A DNA stretch of 64,000 bases from Bacteroidaceae bacterium. GTDB taxonomy: Bacteria > Bacteroidota > Bacteroidia > Bacteroidales > Bacteroidaceae. The translations under genes were made by a program, and so were the position numbers. The stretch is taken from the NCBI GenBank assembly GCA_017933995.1, contig JAGBKI010000061.1, forward strand, positions 54,249 to 118,248, read 5' to 3'. Positions within the stretch are counted from its first letter, which is position 1. Every line of letters begins with the position of its first letter. The notes under the pieces were generated by a model. It saw only the letters and a program-made list of their open reading frames with translations, ran no database searches and had not been told where the DNA came from. Below are positions 33,941 to 41,330 of the stretch, one piece after another.

Positions 33941-35360
33941 ATTCTTCATTATATGGCGCGAGGGCGCAGACGCGGAAGCCGATGAAGCCGTCACAGCTGT
34001 TGGGGTCGATGCCCTGGCGGTAGTCGTACTTGAGGCACTCGATGTCGCTGATGGCGCTGCCGCCGCGAATGACTTTCTTGTCGCTGCGGATGGTGCTGAG
34101 GCCGTCGAGGCTGGCGTGGCTGTTCACAGCGGTGAAGAGGCCGTAGTCGTCGCGGCACCACTCCCACACGTTGCCGTTCATGTCGTAGAGGCCGATCTGA
34201 TTGGGCTTCTTCGTGGCCACGTCGTGGGGCTTGCCGCCGGAGTTGTCCTTGGCCCAGGCTGTTTCGTGGTAGTCGTCGTAGGCACCGTAGTCGTGGGCGA
34301 CGCCGCCGGCCATCTGCGCGGCGTAGGCGCCGAGCTGCCACTGCGCCTCGGTGGGCAGGGTGAACTCTATGCCGGTGAGTTGGCTGAGTTTCTGGCAGAA
34401 CTCCAAGGCTTCCTGCCACGTCACAAAGGTCATGGGCTGCTTCGCGCCGGTGTACTTGCTTGCGGGCATCTGGCCCATCACGGCGATATAGAGTTGCTGC
34501 GTCACCTCGGTCTCGCCGAGGTAGAAGTCGCGGTCAACCTTGGCGAAGTGCACGTTGATGCCGCTGTAGTCCCGCTGCGTGCCCATCACGAACTCGTTGT
34601 AGCCCACGCGGAGGATGTTGAACGTCACGCCTTTGACGGTGAAGGTCTCCTTGGCCTTGGTGAGTTGCTTGGGTGCGCTGTTCTGCGTGCTGCGCCCGTA
34701 AGTGATGGTGGTGCCGTTGGTGTAGCAGTTGGGCGGCAGGGCGAGCGTGGATGTGCTTGTAGTGCCTGAGCCACCACCGGGTGTAGGGTGGTCCACACGG
34801 CGACCGGTTGCTGGGTCAATGGGGCGACCGCTTACCGGATCAACTGTTGAGCCGGGGCTAATGTTGGCTACGGTGGGACGGCTTGCCTGGCCGGCCGAGG
34901 GACGTTGCGCGGGGCGTCGCCCGGACGTGCGGAGGTTTTCGCGCACGGCCCAGTAGCGGGCGTTGTCGTGGACGGTGATTTGGAAACTGTCCGTCGTGAG
35001 CCGCTCGTAGCGGAAGCCGAAGCTCTCGCCCGGGCGGTTGGCGTTGATGTAGCCGCGCTTCACCTCGGTGCGGGCGTCGAGCGGGCGGATGTCCCAGCCG
35101 GTGTATTCCAGCACCTCGGTTCTGCCGGTGGCGTTGTCGCGGTAGTGGAGGCGCAGCACGTGGCCGGTCTGGTCGAGCACCTCAAGGCGCGTGGCGGTGC
35201 GCGTCGCGCCACTGGGGACGTAGGCGGGGTGCAGCGTGAACGTGCCTTGCAGGTACTGCTTGTAGTTGTCGAGCGTCACCTGCGCCCGCGTGCCGAGGGG
35301 CAGGAGGGCGAGCAGGAGCAACAGTCCCGTCCACGTTCTGGCAGTCATTAGGGTTTTCAT
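33939..35360 (-). CDS. secreted protein: shared N-terminal domain plus formylglycine-enzyme-like (SUMF1) domain
   Basis: The 473-residue protein has a signal peptide (to about residue 27, ending TRAQ). Residues ~28-140 form a domain (VTLDNYKQYLQGTF, LEVLDQTGHVLRLHYRDNATGR) also present in the next two such genes (36132 and 37600). A Pro/Gly/Ser-rich linker (about 145-215) contains VSGRPIDPATGRRVDHP. Residues ~240-470 are an FGE-sulfatase (SUMF1) domain: ETEVTQQLYIAVMG, LPTEAQWQLGAYAA, GLYDMNGNVWEWCRDDYG and KKVIRGGS, ending in FIGFRVC. Only one of the two copper-binding cysteines expected in true FGEs seems present (IECLKYDYRQ), so sulfatase activation is doubtful. Confidence 0.82.
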   Translation of the reverse strand: MKTLMTARTWTGLLLLLALLPLGTRAQVTLDNYKQYLQGTFTLHPAYVPSGATRTATRLEVLDQTGHVLRLHYRDNATGRTEVLEYTGWDIRPLDARTEVKRGYINANRPGESFGFRYERLTTDSFQITVHDNARYWAVRENLRTSGRRPAQRPSAGQASRPTVANISPGSTVDPVSGRPIDPATGRRVDHPTPGGGSGTTSTSTLALPPNCYTNGTTITYGRSTQNSAPKQLTKAKETFTVKGVTFNILRVGYNEFVMGTQRDYSGINVHFAKVDRDFYLGETEVTQQLYIAVMGQMPASKYTGAKQPMTFVTWQEALEFCQKLSQLTGIEFTLPTEAQWQLGAYAAQMAGGVAHDYGAYDDYHETAWAKDNSGGKPHDVATKKPNQIGLYDMNGNVWEWCRDDYGLFTAVNSHASLDGLSTIRSDKKVIRGGSAISDIECLKYDYRQGIDPNSCDGFIGFRVCALAPYNEE

Positions 35361-35382
35361 AGGTTGTATTGTTTATAGGTTA

Positions 35383-35922
35383 TTATTCTCCAGAGAGGTC
35401 TACGTATTCGGGGAGGGCTTCGAGCTTGCGGTAGTGGATGCTTTCGCTGCCTGCCACATAACTGTCGGAGGTGAACTCATAGATGTAGAACGGCATTGAT
35501 GGGCCATTTTCCTTAATGATGATTGTGAGGACGCAGCTGGGGTCTGTCTTTGTTAGTTCCACACTGGAGATGTGTTTCGCCTTAAGCAGTTTCACCCATT
35601 TCCCGACGTATTCCAGATATTGCTTAGAACCCTCGCGGATATGATAGAGGTGGAAATACTTCGCCTCCGAATAATAGGTTAGCATACCGTCGAAGTATTC
35701 ATCGCCGAGCATGGCTTCCTCCCGCTCCCATGCGCCCCAGAGCATCTTCTGGGCTTCGGCGGAAGTCTTGGGCGTCTTAGTCTTTGTGTCGGTCGAAGGC
35801 TTTTCGGGCTTCTCAGTCTTGTCTTTGTCTTCTTCGTCGTCATCGCTGCCGCAGGAGGCGAAGGAGAGTGGCAGTGCTACGGCGAGGAGCGCGTAGGCTG
35901 CGAAGGATAGGAATTTCTTCAT
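35383..35922 (-). CDS. lipoprotein with the shared MKKFL leader, unknown function
   Basis: A 179-residue protein with leader MKKFLSFAAYALLAVALPLS, lipobox F-A-S-C at Cys24, then a D/E/K/T-rich stretch (about 25-55) typical of surface-exposed Bacteroidota lipoproteins. The globular part (MLWGAWEREEAMLGDEY, YLEYVGKWVKLLKAK) resembles no named family. Its leader is one of seven near-identical copies in this locus. Confidence 0.8.
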   Translation of the reverse strand: MKKFLSFAAYALLAVALPLSFASCGSDDDEEDKDKTEKPEKPSTDTKTKTPKTSAEAQKMLWGAWEREEAMLGDEYFDGMLTYYSEAKYFHLYHIREGSKQYLEYVGKWVKLLKAKHISSVELTKTDPSCVLTIIIKENGPSMPFYIYEFTSDSYVAGSESIHYRKLEALPEYVDLSGE

Positions 35923-35985
35923 TGTTATGGTTGTTTAGGTTATTGTTGAAGTATCGACAATTAAGGAGTACCCCTATCGGGGTAG

Positions 35986-36078
35986 AAATCTTACAAATCT
36001 ATACAAATCTTTCAAATCATGAATTGGCCGCAATGAAGCAGAAAAGATTTGTGAGATTTGAAAAGATTTGTTGGATTT
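35986..36078. repeat. imperfect 33-bp inverted repeat with CAAATCTT units
   Basis: Arms 35986-36018 and 36046-36078 contain repeated AAATCT/AGATTT words and pair at most positions. A separate small hairpin, TACCCC-TATC-GGGGTA, lies just before at about 35968-35983. It lies between two minus-strand genes. Confidence 0.6.
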
Positions 36079-36131
36079 CTCGCCAAAGGCGACTAATTAA
36101 TTACTTCATCATAAAGTGAATTTATGTTCGT

Positions 36132-37523
36132 TCAACGGACACGCCGCCCGCTGATGGTGGTGTTGCCAGTGCCGGGCTGCGGGGGCGCGGCGGGTGCGGA
36201 AACGACGAAGCGGAAGCCGTGGCCGAGGATGGCTACCTGCGCGTCCTTGTCCTGCTCGCGGGCGGTGACGCGAATGTCGAAGACGTCGGTGCCGTCGGTG
36301 GGCGAGTTGTAGCGACCGCCGCGCACCTGGTGCTTGCCGTTGCGCATCACAATGCCGCTCTGCTGCGGGTCGGTCTGCGCCTCGGCGGTGTAGCTACCGT
36401 CGGGGTCGTAGCACCACTCGGAGACGTTGCCGCTCATGTCGTACAGACCGAGTTCGTTGGGCTGCTTCTGCGCCACGGCATGCTCCGTGCCGCGCGAGTT
36501 TCCAGCGTACCATGCCACAGCGTCGGCGTTGTCGGAACCGGCGTATCGGTAGCCTCGGCTTTTCTGCCCGCCCTTAGCGGCATACTCCCACTCCGCCTCG
36601 GTGGGCAGGCGGAACTTGTGGCCGGTCAGTTGCGAGAGTTTGTTGCAGAACTCGTTGCAGAGCTGCCACGTGAGGAGTTTCACGGGATAGCGGGCGTTCA
36701 TGTGGCGGTCGCGCAGGTCGTCGTGGCGGTTGTAGAGGGCTTCGTACTTGGCGACACCCATCACGGCGGCGAAGAGTTCCTGCGTCACCTCGGTTTCCAG
36801 CATATAGTAGGTGGTGAGCGTCACGGCGTGCTGCGGGCGCTCCTCGTCGTAGGCCGAGCCGTCCTTGGCACCGGGGTGACCCATCTGGAACGTGCCGCCG
36901 TCCACGCGGATGAGGTTGAACGTCACGCCGCCCACAGTGAAGGTCACCTTCGCCCCGCTTAGCGTTTCAGGGATGACGTTCGGTATGTCGGGCAGTGTGA
37001 AGGGGGCTTTGCCCGGCTGGTATACAGGCTGTACGGGCTGTGTCTGTTGTTGAACCACAGTGGGTTGGTCGGTGGGCGCGGCATCGGTACGGGCGAGTTT
37101 GAAGGCGCGCCCGGAGAGGTAATAGAGCGTATAGCCCTTGTCGCTTACGCCGCGATACTGGAAACTCTTGGAGACGGTGTCGCGCCGGGCATCGAGGGTG
37201 TAGCAGTAGATGTAGCCGTCCTTGAAGTTGCTCTTGGTCAGCCCACGGACGGTGCGGTAGTTGTACTCCTCCGCGAAGTCCCTGCCTGTCTCGTTGTCGC
37301 GCCCGTGGACGGTGAGGCGGTGGCCGAAGACGTCGTCGAGGAACTCTACACGGAGATACTGCTTGGGACTGGTAGCGTCGCCGCCGCCCGAGGTGATGTC
37401 GAACGTGCCGTGGAGGTAACCAAGGACGTTTTCCTTAGTCACCTGGGCTGTGGCGAGAACGGGGATGAGGGCGAGCAGCAGGAGTCCTACCCACCATAAT
37501 ATAGCAGTCTTGTGGCTCTTCAT
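36132..37523 (-). CDS. secreted protein: shared N-terminal domain plus SUMF1-like domain
   Basis: The 463-residue protein starts at ATG 37523 (MKSHKTAILWWVGLLLLALIPVLATAQ, signal peptide); a longer frame would run into the next gene. Residues ~28-155 repeat the domain of the gene at 37600 with high identity (LDDVFGHRLTVHGRDNETGRDF, FKLARTDAAPTDQP). A Gln/Pro linker leads to an FGE-sulfatase domain (GGTFQMG, ETEVTQELFAAVMG, LPTEAEWEYAAKGG, GLYDMSGNVSEWCYD, HQVRGGRYN, HGFRFV). Both copper-ligand cysteines of catalytic FGEs appear missing (RGGRYNSP, FDIRVTAREQ). It ends in GNTTISGRRVR, a motif shared with its neighbour. Confidence 0.82.
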   Translation of the reverse strand: MKSHKTAILWWVGLLLLALIPVLATAQVTKENVLGYLHGTFDITSGGGDATSPKQYLRVEFLDDVFGHRLTVHGRDNETGRDFAEEYNYRTVRGLTKSNFKDGYIYCYTLDARRDTVSKSFQYRGVSDKGYTLYYLSGRAFKLARTDAAPTDQPTVVQQQTQPVQPVYQPGKAPFTLPDIPNVIPETLSGAKVTFTVGGVTFNLIRVDGGTFQMGHPGAKDGSAYDEERPQHAVTLTTYYMLETEVTQELFAAVMGVAKYEALYNRHDDLRDRHMNARYPVKLLTWQLCNEFCNKLSQLTGHKFRLPTEAEWEYAAKGGQKSRGYRYAGSDNADAVAWYAGNSRGTEHAVAQKQPNELGLYDMSGNVSEWCYDPDGSYTAEAQTDPQQSGIVMRNGKHQVRGGRYNSPTDGTDVFDIRVTAREQDKDAQVAILGHGFRFVVSAPAAPPQPGTGNTTISGRRVR

Positions 37524-37599
37524 CGGGTTGTTGGTTATGCCAGGCCGTTCTTTGCCGAAACAATCATTGATAAAGTCTAATGACCTTTTGAGGATGTAT

Positions 37600-38790
37600 T
37601 TAATAGTGATTAACCGGCAGTTCGCTGCGGGGGACGCGGCGGGCCTTGACCCACTTGCCGTGGAAGTTGAGGAAGAACTCGGCGCTGTCTTTGGTGAGTT
37701 TGCGGAAACCCATGGCGTAGCCGAGAGTGCCAATGGTGAAGTTGCCGCTGGTGGCGTCGGCGAAGGTAATCTTGCTCACGGCGTCGGAGGTGTAGACGTT
37801 GCCGGCGCGCACTTGGCCTGCCACGGTGGCGGGCTTGGCGCGGCCCCGTATCTCAACCCCGTTCTCGGAGGGCTTGAGGGTGTAATAGAGGGGCTGGCAG
37901 GCGGCGAATATGGGGAACTTGCCGCCCATGCGCCAGCAGTGCTCGGTGTCGTCCACCATCCAGGCGTAGCCTGGGTCGGCCAGTATGGCGAGGGCTTCCT
38001 CGGTAGTGGTGGGTACGTTGGGGTCGGCGGGCTGGGATGGAGTGGTCGGTGTGGTCGGTGTGCTTTCCACACGGCGTCCGCTGATGGTGGTGTTGCCGGT
38101 GGCGGGAGTGGTCGGGGTGGCCTGTGTACCCTGCGTGTCGGTGGTGACGCGCCGTCCGCTGATGGTGGTGTTGCCCGTAGCAGGAGTTATAGTGGAAGCG
38201 GGGCGGGCGGGATCGGCGGCGGTGACGGAGGGGCGCGCGGGCTGCTGCACCTCAGTCACTTGCTGCACGGGCTGCTGGGCTTGCTGGTGCTGGGAAAGTT
38301 GCTGTCGCGACGCCTGCTGGCGCTGGGCCTCCTCGCGCGAGATTTGCTGGGCCAGGACGGGCTGGTCGGCGGGTGCGGCGTCGGTGCGCTCAAGTTTGAA
38401 ACCCTTGTTGATATAGGTCAGGGAGAGGCCCTCGGGCTTGAGGTTCTTGTAGCAGAAGTTGCGCTTGACGGTGTCGCGCTTCTCGTTGAGTTTGTAGCAG
38501 TAGATGAAGCCCGTGCGCCAGTTGCTCACGCCGCTGTGTTTGATGCTGGTGATGGTGTACTCGTCGGCGAAGTCCTTGCCGGTTTCGTTGTCGTGGCCGT
38601 AGATGGTGATGCGGTGGCCAAAGACGTCGTCGAGAATTTCCACGCGGGAGTACTGTTTGGGGTCGGTCTCTACGCCGCCGCCGGAGGCGATGTCGTAGGT
38701 GCCGTGGACGTACTCCTGGAAGTTGTTGATGTCAATCTGCGCCACGGCGCAGAGGGGCAGGAGGACGAAAAGAAGAAGTGCTTTTTTCAT
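37600..38790 (-). CDS. secreted protein with the shared N-terminal domain and GNTTISGRRV repeats
   Basis: The 396-residue protein starts at ATG 38790 (MKKALLLFVLLPLCAVAQ, signal peptide). Residues ~19-150 are the shared domain (NNFQEYVHGTYDIASGGG, LDDVFGHRITIYGHDNETGKDF, FKLERTDAAPADQP). A long Gln/Ala/Pro/Thr-rich linker (about 155-265) contains GNTTISGRRV twice. The C-terminal ~130 residues (AWMVDDTEHCWRMGGKFP, YYTLKPSENGVEIRG) match nothing I recognise and replace the SUMF1 domain of its paralogues. Function unknown; a surface or periplasmic structural role is a guess. Confidence 0.78.
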   Translation of the reverse strand: MKKALLLFVLLPLCAVAQIDINNFQEYVHGTYDIASGGGVETDPKQYSRVEILDDVFGHRITIYGHDNETGKDFADEYTITSIKHSGVSNWRTGFIYCYKLNEKRDTVKRNFCYKNLKPEGLSLTYINKGFKLERTDAAPADQPVLAQQISREEAQRQQASRQQLSQHQQAQQPVQQVTEVQQPARPSVTAADPARPASTITPATGNTTISGRRVTTDTQGTQATPTTPATGNTTISGRRVESTPTTPTTPSQPADPNVPTTTEEALAILADPGYAWMVDDTEHCWRMGGKFPIFAACQPLYYTLKPSENGVEIRGRAKPATVAGQVRAGNVYTSDAVSKITFADATSGNFTIGTLGYAMGFRKLTKDSAEFFLNFHGKWVKARRVPRSELPVNHY

Positions 38791-38812
38791 AGGAGGGGAG
38801 GGTGGAGATGAT

Positions 38813-38893
38813 AGAGACTTTAGAAATTTTAGAGATTTTAGAGGTTCTATAGTCTCTAAAGGCTCTATGGACTCTAAAGTTTCTAAAAGTTCT
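38813..38893. repeat. 9-nt tandem repeat, nine units
   Basis: AGAGACTTT, AGAAATTTT, AGAGATTTT, AGAGGTTCT, ATAGTCTCT, AAAGGCTCT, ATGGACTCT, AAAGTTTCT and AAAAGTTCT run without gaps for 81 bp. The last unit overlaps the end of the gene at 38883. The two halves are roughly complementary. Confidence 0.85.
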
Positions 38894-39416
38894 CGGTCGG
38901 TCTGTGCTTCCTGCGCACGCCCCAAGCCACGAGCAGGGCGATGCCGGCTCCAAGGGGCAGGAGGGCGAGAACGCAAACGATGATGGTGACGATGTAGGCG
39001 CCGGAGAAGCCGCGCGGCGGTTCGGGAATGCCGTAGAGGTCTTCGTAGAGGTCACTGCTTTCAATGCTGTCAATCTGTGCACGCAGTTCGCGGGCGCGGA
39101 GGGTGTCGCCCTGCGGCGCAGAGACTGCCTCGGTTTCATCGGCCTCTTCGTCAACGACGGGTTCGGCATCGGCGAGGAGGAGGCGCAGCGAGTCGAGTTC
39201 TGCGGTGAGGGCCTCGCGCTGGTCGTCGAGGGCGTGCCAGTCGTCCTGTCGCTGGTAGAACGCCTTGTCCTCGGTGTAGCCGTAGACGACACCGTAGACG
39301 ATCATCAGCAGGGCGACTGCGACGCACACAAAGCCGCCCGTGGCGAGGCAGCCGTTGAGGCAGCCGGACGTGCGGGGCTGCTGCGGGGGCATGGGTTCGT
39401 AGGTTCTTGCGTTCAT
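38883..39416 (-). CDS. membrane protein with two transmembrane segments and a coiled-coil loop, unknown function
   Basis: A 177-residue protein. A Pro-rich N-terminus (MNARTYEPMPPQQPRTSGC) precedes membrane helix 1 (about 27-47, GFVCVAVALLMIVYGVVYG). A hydrophilic stretch with heptad-like Leu spacing follows (about 55-130, LTAELDSLRLLLADAEP, ELRAQIDSIES). Helix 2 is about 143-167 (AYIVTIIVCVLALLPLGAGIA) and the tail is basic. No family is recognised. The start overlaps the stop of the upstream gene by 4 bp (ATGA), so the two are translationally coupled. Confidence 0.72.
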   Translation of the reverse strand: MNARTYEPMPPQQPRTSGCLNGCLATGGFVCVAVALLMIVYGVVYGYTEDKAFYQRQDDWHALDDQREALTAELDSLRLLLADAEPVVDEEADETEAVSAPQGDTLRARELRAQIDSIESSDLYEDLYGIPEPPRGFSGAYIVTIIVCVLALLPLGAGIALLVAWGVRRKHRPTENF

Positions 39417-39949
39417 TGGTTTTTAGGTTCTTGCGGCTTCACACCGTCCTGCTGTGCGGCAGGCGGCTCTTCGGGCTGCACCCGGCGGACGTAGGTCTGC
39501 AGGCTGCGCACTTGGCGGACGGTGCCGAAGAAGCGTTTAAGGATGGGGCCGACAACGGGGATGGCGTAGTACCACGGCTCGCCCCACTTGTAGTCGTCGA
39601 TGGGCAGGCGGTTGTTGAGTTCGTGGAGCACGGCGCTGCGCGTCTGCCGCTTCACGTTGTCGATGACGTTCTGCCGGCGGCCTTTGGCCTGCTCGCGCTG
39701 CAGGGCGGCCTCCTGCTCGGGGTCTTTGCGGAAGTGGGGGCCGAGGCGGGCCAGGAGGTCGTTGTACTGCTGCGTGAGGGGCGAGGCGGCTAGGCGCGTC
39801 TCGAACTCGCCCTGGTCGGCGCACTCGGCGGCGAGGGCGTCCATACGGGCGAAGAGGTCGTCGGCCTCGGCCTGGAGGGCGGCGGGCGGGTCGTAGTAGT
39901 CGGTGACGACATTGCGCCGCACGGCTGTCCAAGGGTGTGGGGTGGGCAT
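39413..39949 (-). CDS. hypothetical protein, first gene of a two-gene unit
   Basis: A 178-residue soluble protein without signal peptide. It is rich in Ala, Arg and Glu and mostly predicted helical (LQAEADDLFARMDALAAE, EAALQREQAKGRRQNVIDNV). A hydrophobic patch (YYAIPVVGPILKRFFG, about 128-143) might touch a membrane. The tail is Pro/Gln-rich. It is coupled to the membrane protein gene downstream by a 4-bp overlap, suggesting the two products work together. No family is recognised. Confidence 0.65.
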   Translation of the reverse strand: MPTPHPWTAVRRNVVTDYYDPPAALQAEADDLFARMDALAAECADQGEFETRLAASPLTQQYNDLLARLGPHFRKDPEQEAALQREQAKGRRQNVIDNVKRQTRSAVLHELNNRLPIDDYKWGEPWYYAIPVVGPILKRFFGTVRQVRSLQTYVRRVQPEEPPAAQQDGVKPQEPKNQ

Positions 39950-39969
39950 AGTGGTAATATAGAACTTTA

Positions 39970-40163
39970 ACGCGTTGGCGCAATTAGCCCTACAATGCGA
40001 ATTTTGAATAATTTTGAATTTAATTTTGTAAAATTTCTCGCCGTAGGCGACAACTCTTTATGCGCTTCGCGCAGTAACCGAGTTCTACTCGCTTCGCTCG
40101 TCGAAGAAATTTATCATAATTTATATCAAAATTGAACAAATTGTGGTAATTCCGCCAACGGGT
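39970..40163. mobile_element. MITE-like element, copy 1
   Basis: A 194-bp non-coding element with terminal inverted repeats: ACGCGTTGGCGCAATTA at the left end against TAATTCCGCCAACGGGT at the right. It is flanked by a perfect 10-bp direct repeat, TAGAACTTTA (39960-39969 and 40164-40173), which looks like a target-site duplication. Inside are small palindromes (TCGCCGTAGGCGA, GCGCTTCGCGC). Copy 2 at 45586-45778 is about 90% identical and inverted. Confidence 0.72.
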
Positions 40164-40170
40164 TAGAACT

Positions 40171-41235
40171 TTAGAACTTTATCTCCTGATAGCGCACGTC
40201 GGAGGCGGGGCGGCGCAGGAGGTACCAGCCGAAGGGGTCGACGAGGTTGAAGCGGTTGTAGTTGGGGGCGACGTAGACGCCGGTGGTGCCGAGGCGGTTG
40301 TACTTTGCGGTGCGGCCCACCAGTGCGCTGAAGGAACTTTCGGCCACGGTCAGCAGACCGGCGGTGCGCTCGTAGGTGTCGGGCCAGAAGCCCACCTTGC
40401 CCACGCAGAGGCCAACCCACTGGCCGGCGTAGGCGGAGAGCAGGAAGTTGCTGGCATCGCGGGAGACGTGGGCCACGACGTAGAGGCTGAAGTCCTCCTC
40501 GGCGCGGTAGTCGAGGCGCAGGGGCTGGTCGATGTCGTCGGCGATGGAGAGCAGCGCGGCGGGGAGGCCCGTCTGCGTGAGCGAGGCGAACAGTGCGGCC
40601 TGGGTCTCGTCGGTGGTTTCCCACTGGCCGTGCATCATGGCGCGAGCGCTCTCAAGGCCGGTGGGGTGGTCGCCGGTGTCCTCCCAGCCCGTGGTGAAGG
40701 GATGGGGCGTGCGCGTGGCGCGGGCCATGTCGACGATGTCGGTGTGCTGCTCGCCCTCTTCGTCGGTGTAGACGAAGGTGAGGCGCACCCAATCCTTGGT
40801 GTAGAAGGCATAGAGCATGGTGTGCTCGGCCTCTTCGTCCTCCTCGGCGTCGTCGACGGTGACGAGCAGGGTGCCTGAGCGTCCGTCGGTGGCGGTGACG
40901 GGCGTGAGCTTCCAGGTGCCGCTGGTGAACTCGGTGTCTTCGGTGGCCTTGTCGGTGGGGGTGAGGTCACTGACGCTGCGGTAGGTGCCGTCGGCTCGGT
41001 ACTCAACGTAGGTGTAGCGCGTGCTGCCGTCTTCCTGCCTTTCGGCTTGGTACCAGATGCCGGGCAGGTAGTCCGCCGCGATGACGGCGGGGTCTACGGC
41101 TTCGCCGGGCAGGATTTCGGGTTTGGTGGGGTCGTCGGGGGTGTCGTCGTCGTCATCGCCGCCGCACGAGGCGAGCGAGAGGGGCAGGGCTACGGCCAAC
41201 AGGGCGTAGGCTGCGAGGGAAAGGAACTTTTTCAT
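40171..41235 (-). CDS. lipoprotein with the shared MKKFL leader, unknown function
   Basis: A 354-residue protein. The leader MKKFLSLAAYALLAVALPLS has lipobox L-A-S-C (Cys24), then GGDDDDD and a Pro/Asp/Thr linker. Two related ~140-residue halves may be present: each starts with a statement-like strand pattern (GIWYQAERQEDGSTRYTYVEY; MHGQWETTDETQAALF) reminiscent of lipocalin-like domains, and this is tentative. The stop codon lies inside the direct repeat that bounds the MITE-like element. The leader DNA is identical to that of the gene at 41331 over about 65 bp. Confidence 0.78.
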   Translation of the reverse strand: MKKFLSLAAYALLAVALPLSLASCGGDDDDDTPDDPTKPEILPGEAVDPAVIAADYLPGIWYQAERQEDGSTRYTYVEYRADGTYRSVSDLTPTDKATEDTEFTSGTWKLTPVTATDGRSGTLLVTVDDAEEDEEAEHTMLYAFYTKDWVRLTFVYTDEEGEQHTDIVDMARATRTPHPFTTGWEDTGDHPTGLESARAMMHGQWETTDETQAALFASLTQTGLPAALLSIADDIDQPLRLDYRAEEDFSLYVVAHVSRDASNFLLSAYAGQWVGLCVGKVGFWPDTYERTAGLLTVAESSFSALVGRTAKYNRLGTTGVYVAPNYNRFNLVDPFGWYLLRRPASDVRYQEIKF

Positions 41236-41257
41236 CGTTTTAGGGAGTGGGGGTTAT

Positions 41258-41305
41258 CGGAGTGTTCGGAATACTCGGAGTTCTCGGAGTACTCAGAATA
41301 CTCCG
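41258..41305. repeat. 9-nt tandem repeat, five units, in the leader of the lipoprotein gene
   Basis: CGGAGTGTT, CGGAATACT, CGGAGTTCT, CGGAGTACT, CAGAATACT, then CCG. It lies 22 bp upstream of the start codon at 41235, in the 5' untranslated region of that gene. Confidence 0.85.
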
Positions 41306-41330
41306 TATTATATATACACGCGCGCGAGGC

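Noticed and set aside
35986-36110. Third copy of the MITE-like element
   Set aside because: Only a short TTTCTCGCC...GGCGAC palindrome is shared; the terminal ACSCGTTGGCGG repeats are absent.
33939-37523. Type IX secretion/gliding proteins GldK/PorK
   Set aside because: Only the SUMF1-like fold is shared; there is no lipobox, and no gldL/M/N or porL/M/N genes follow.
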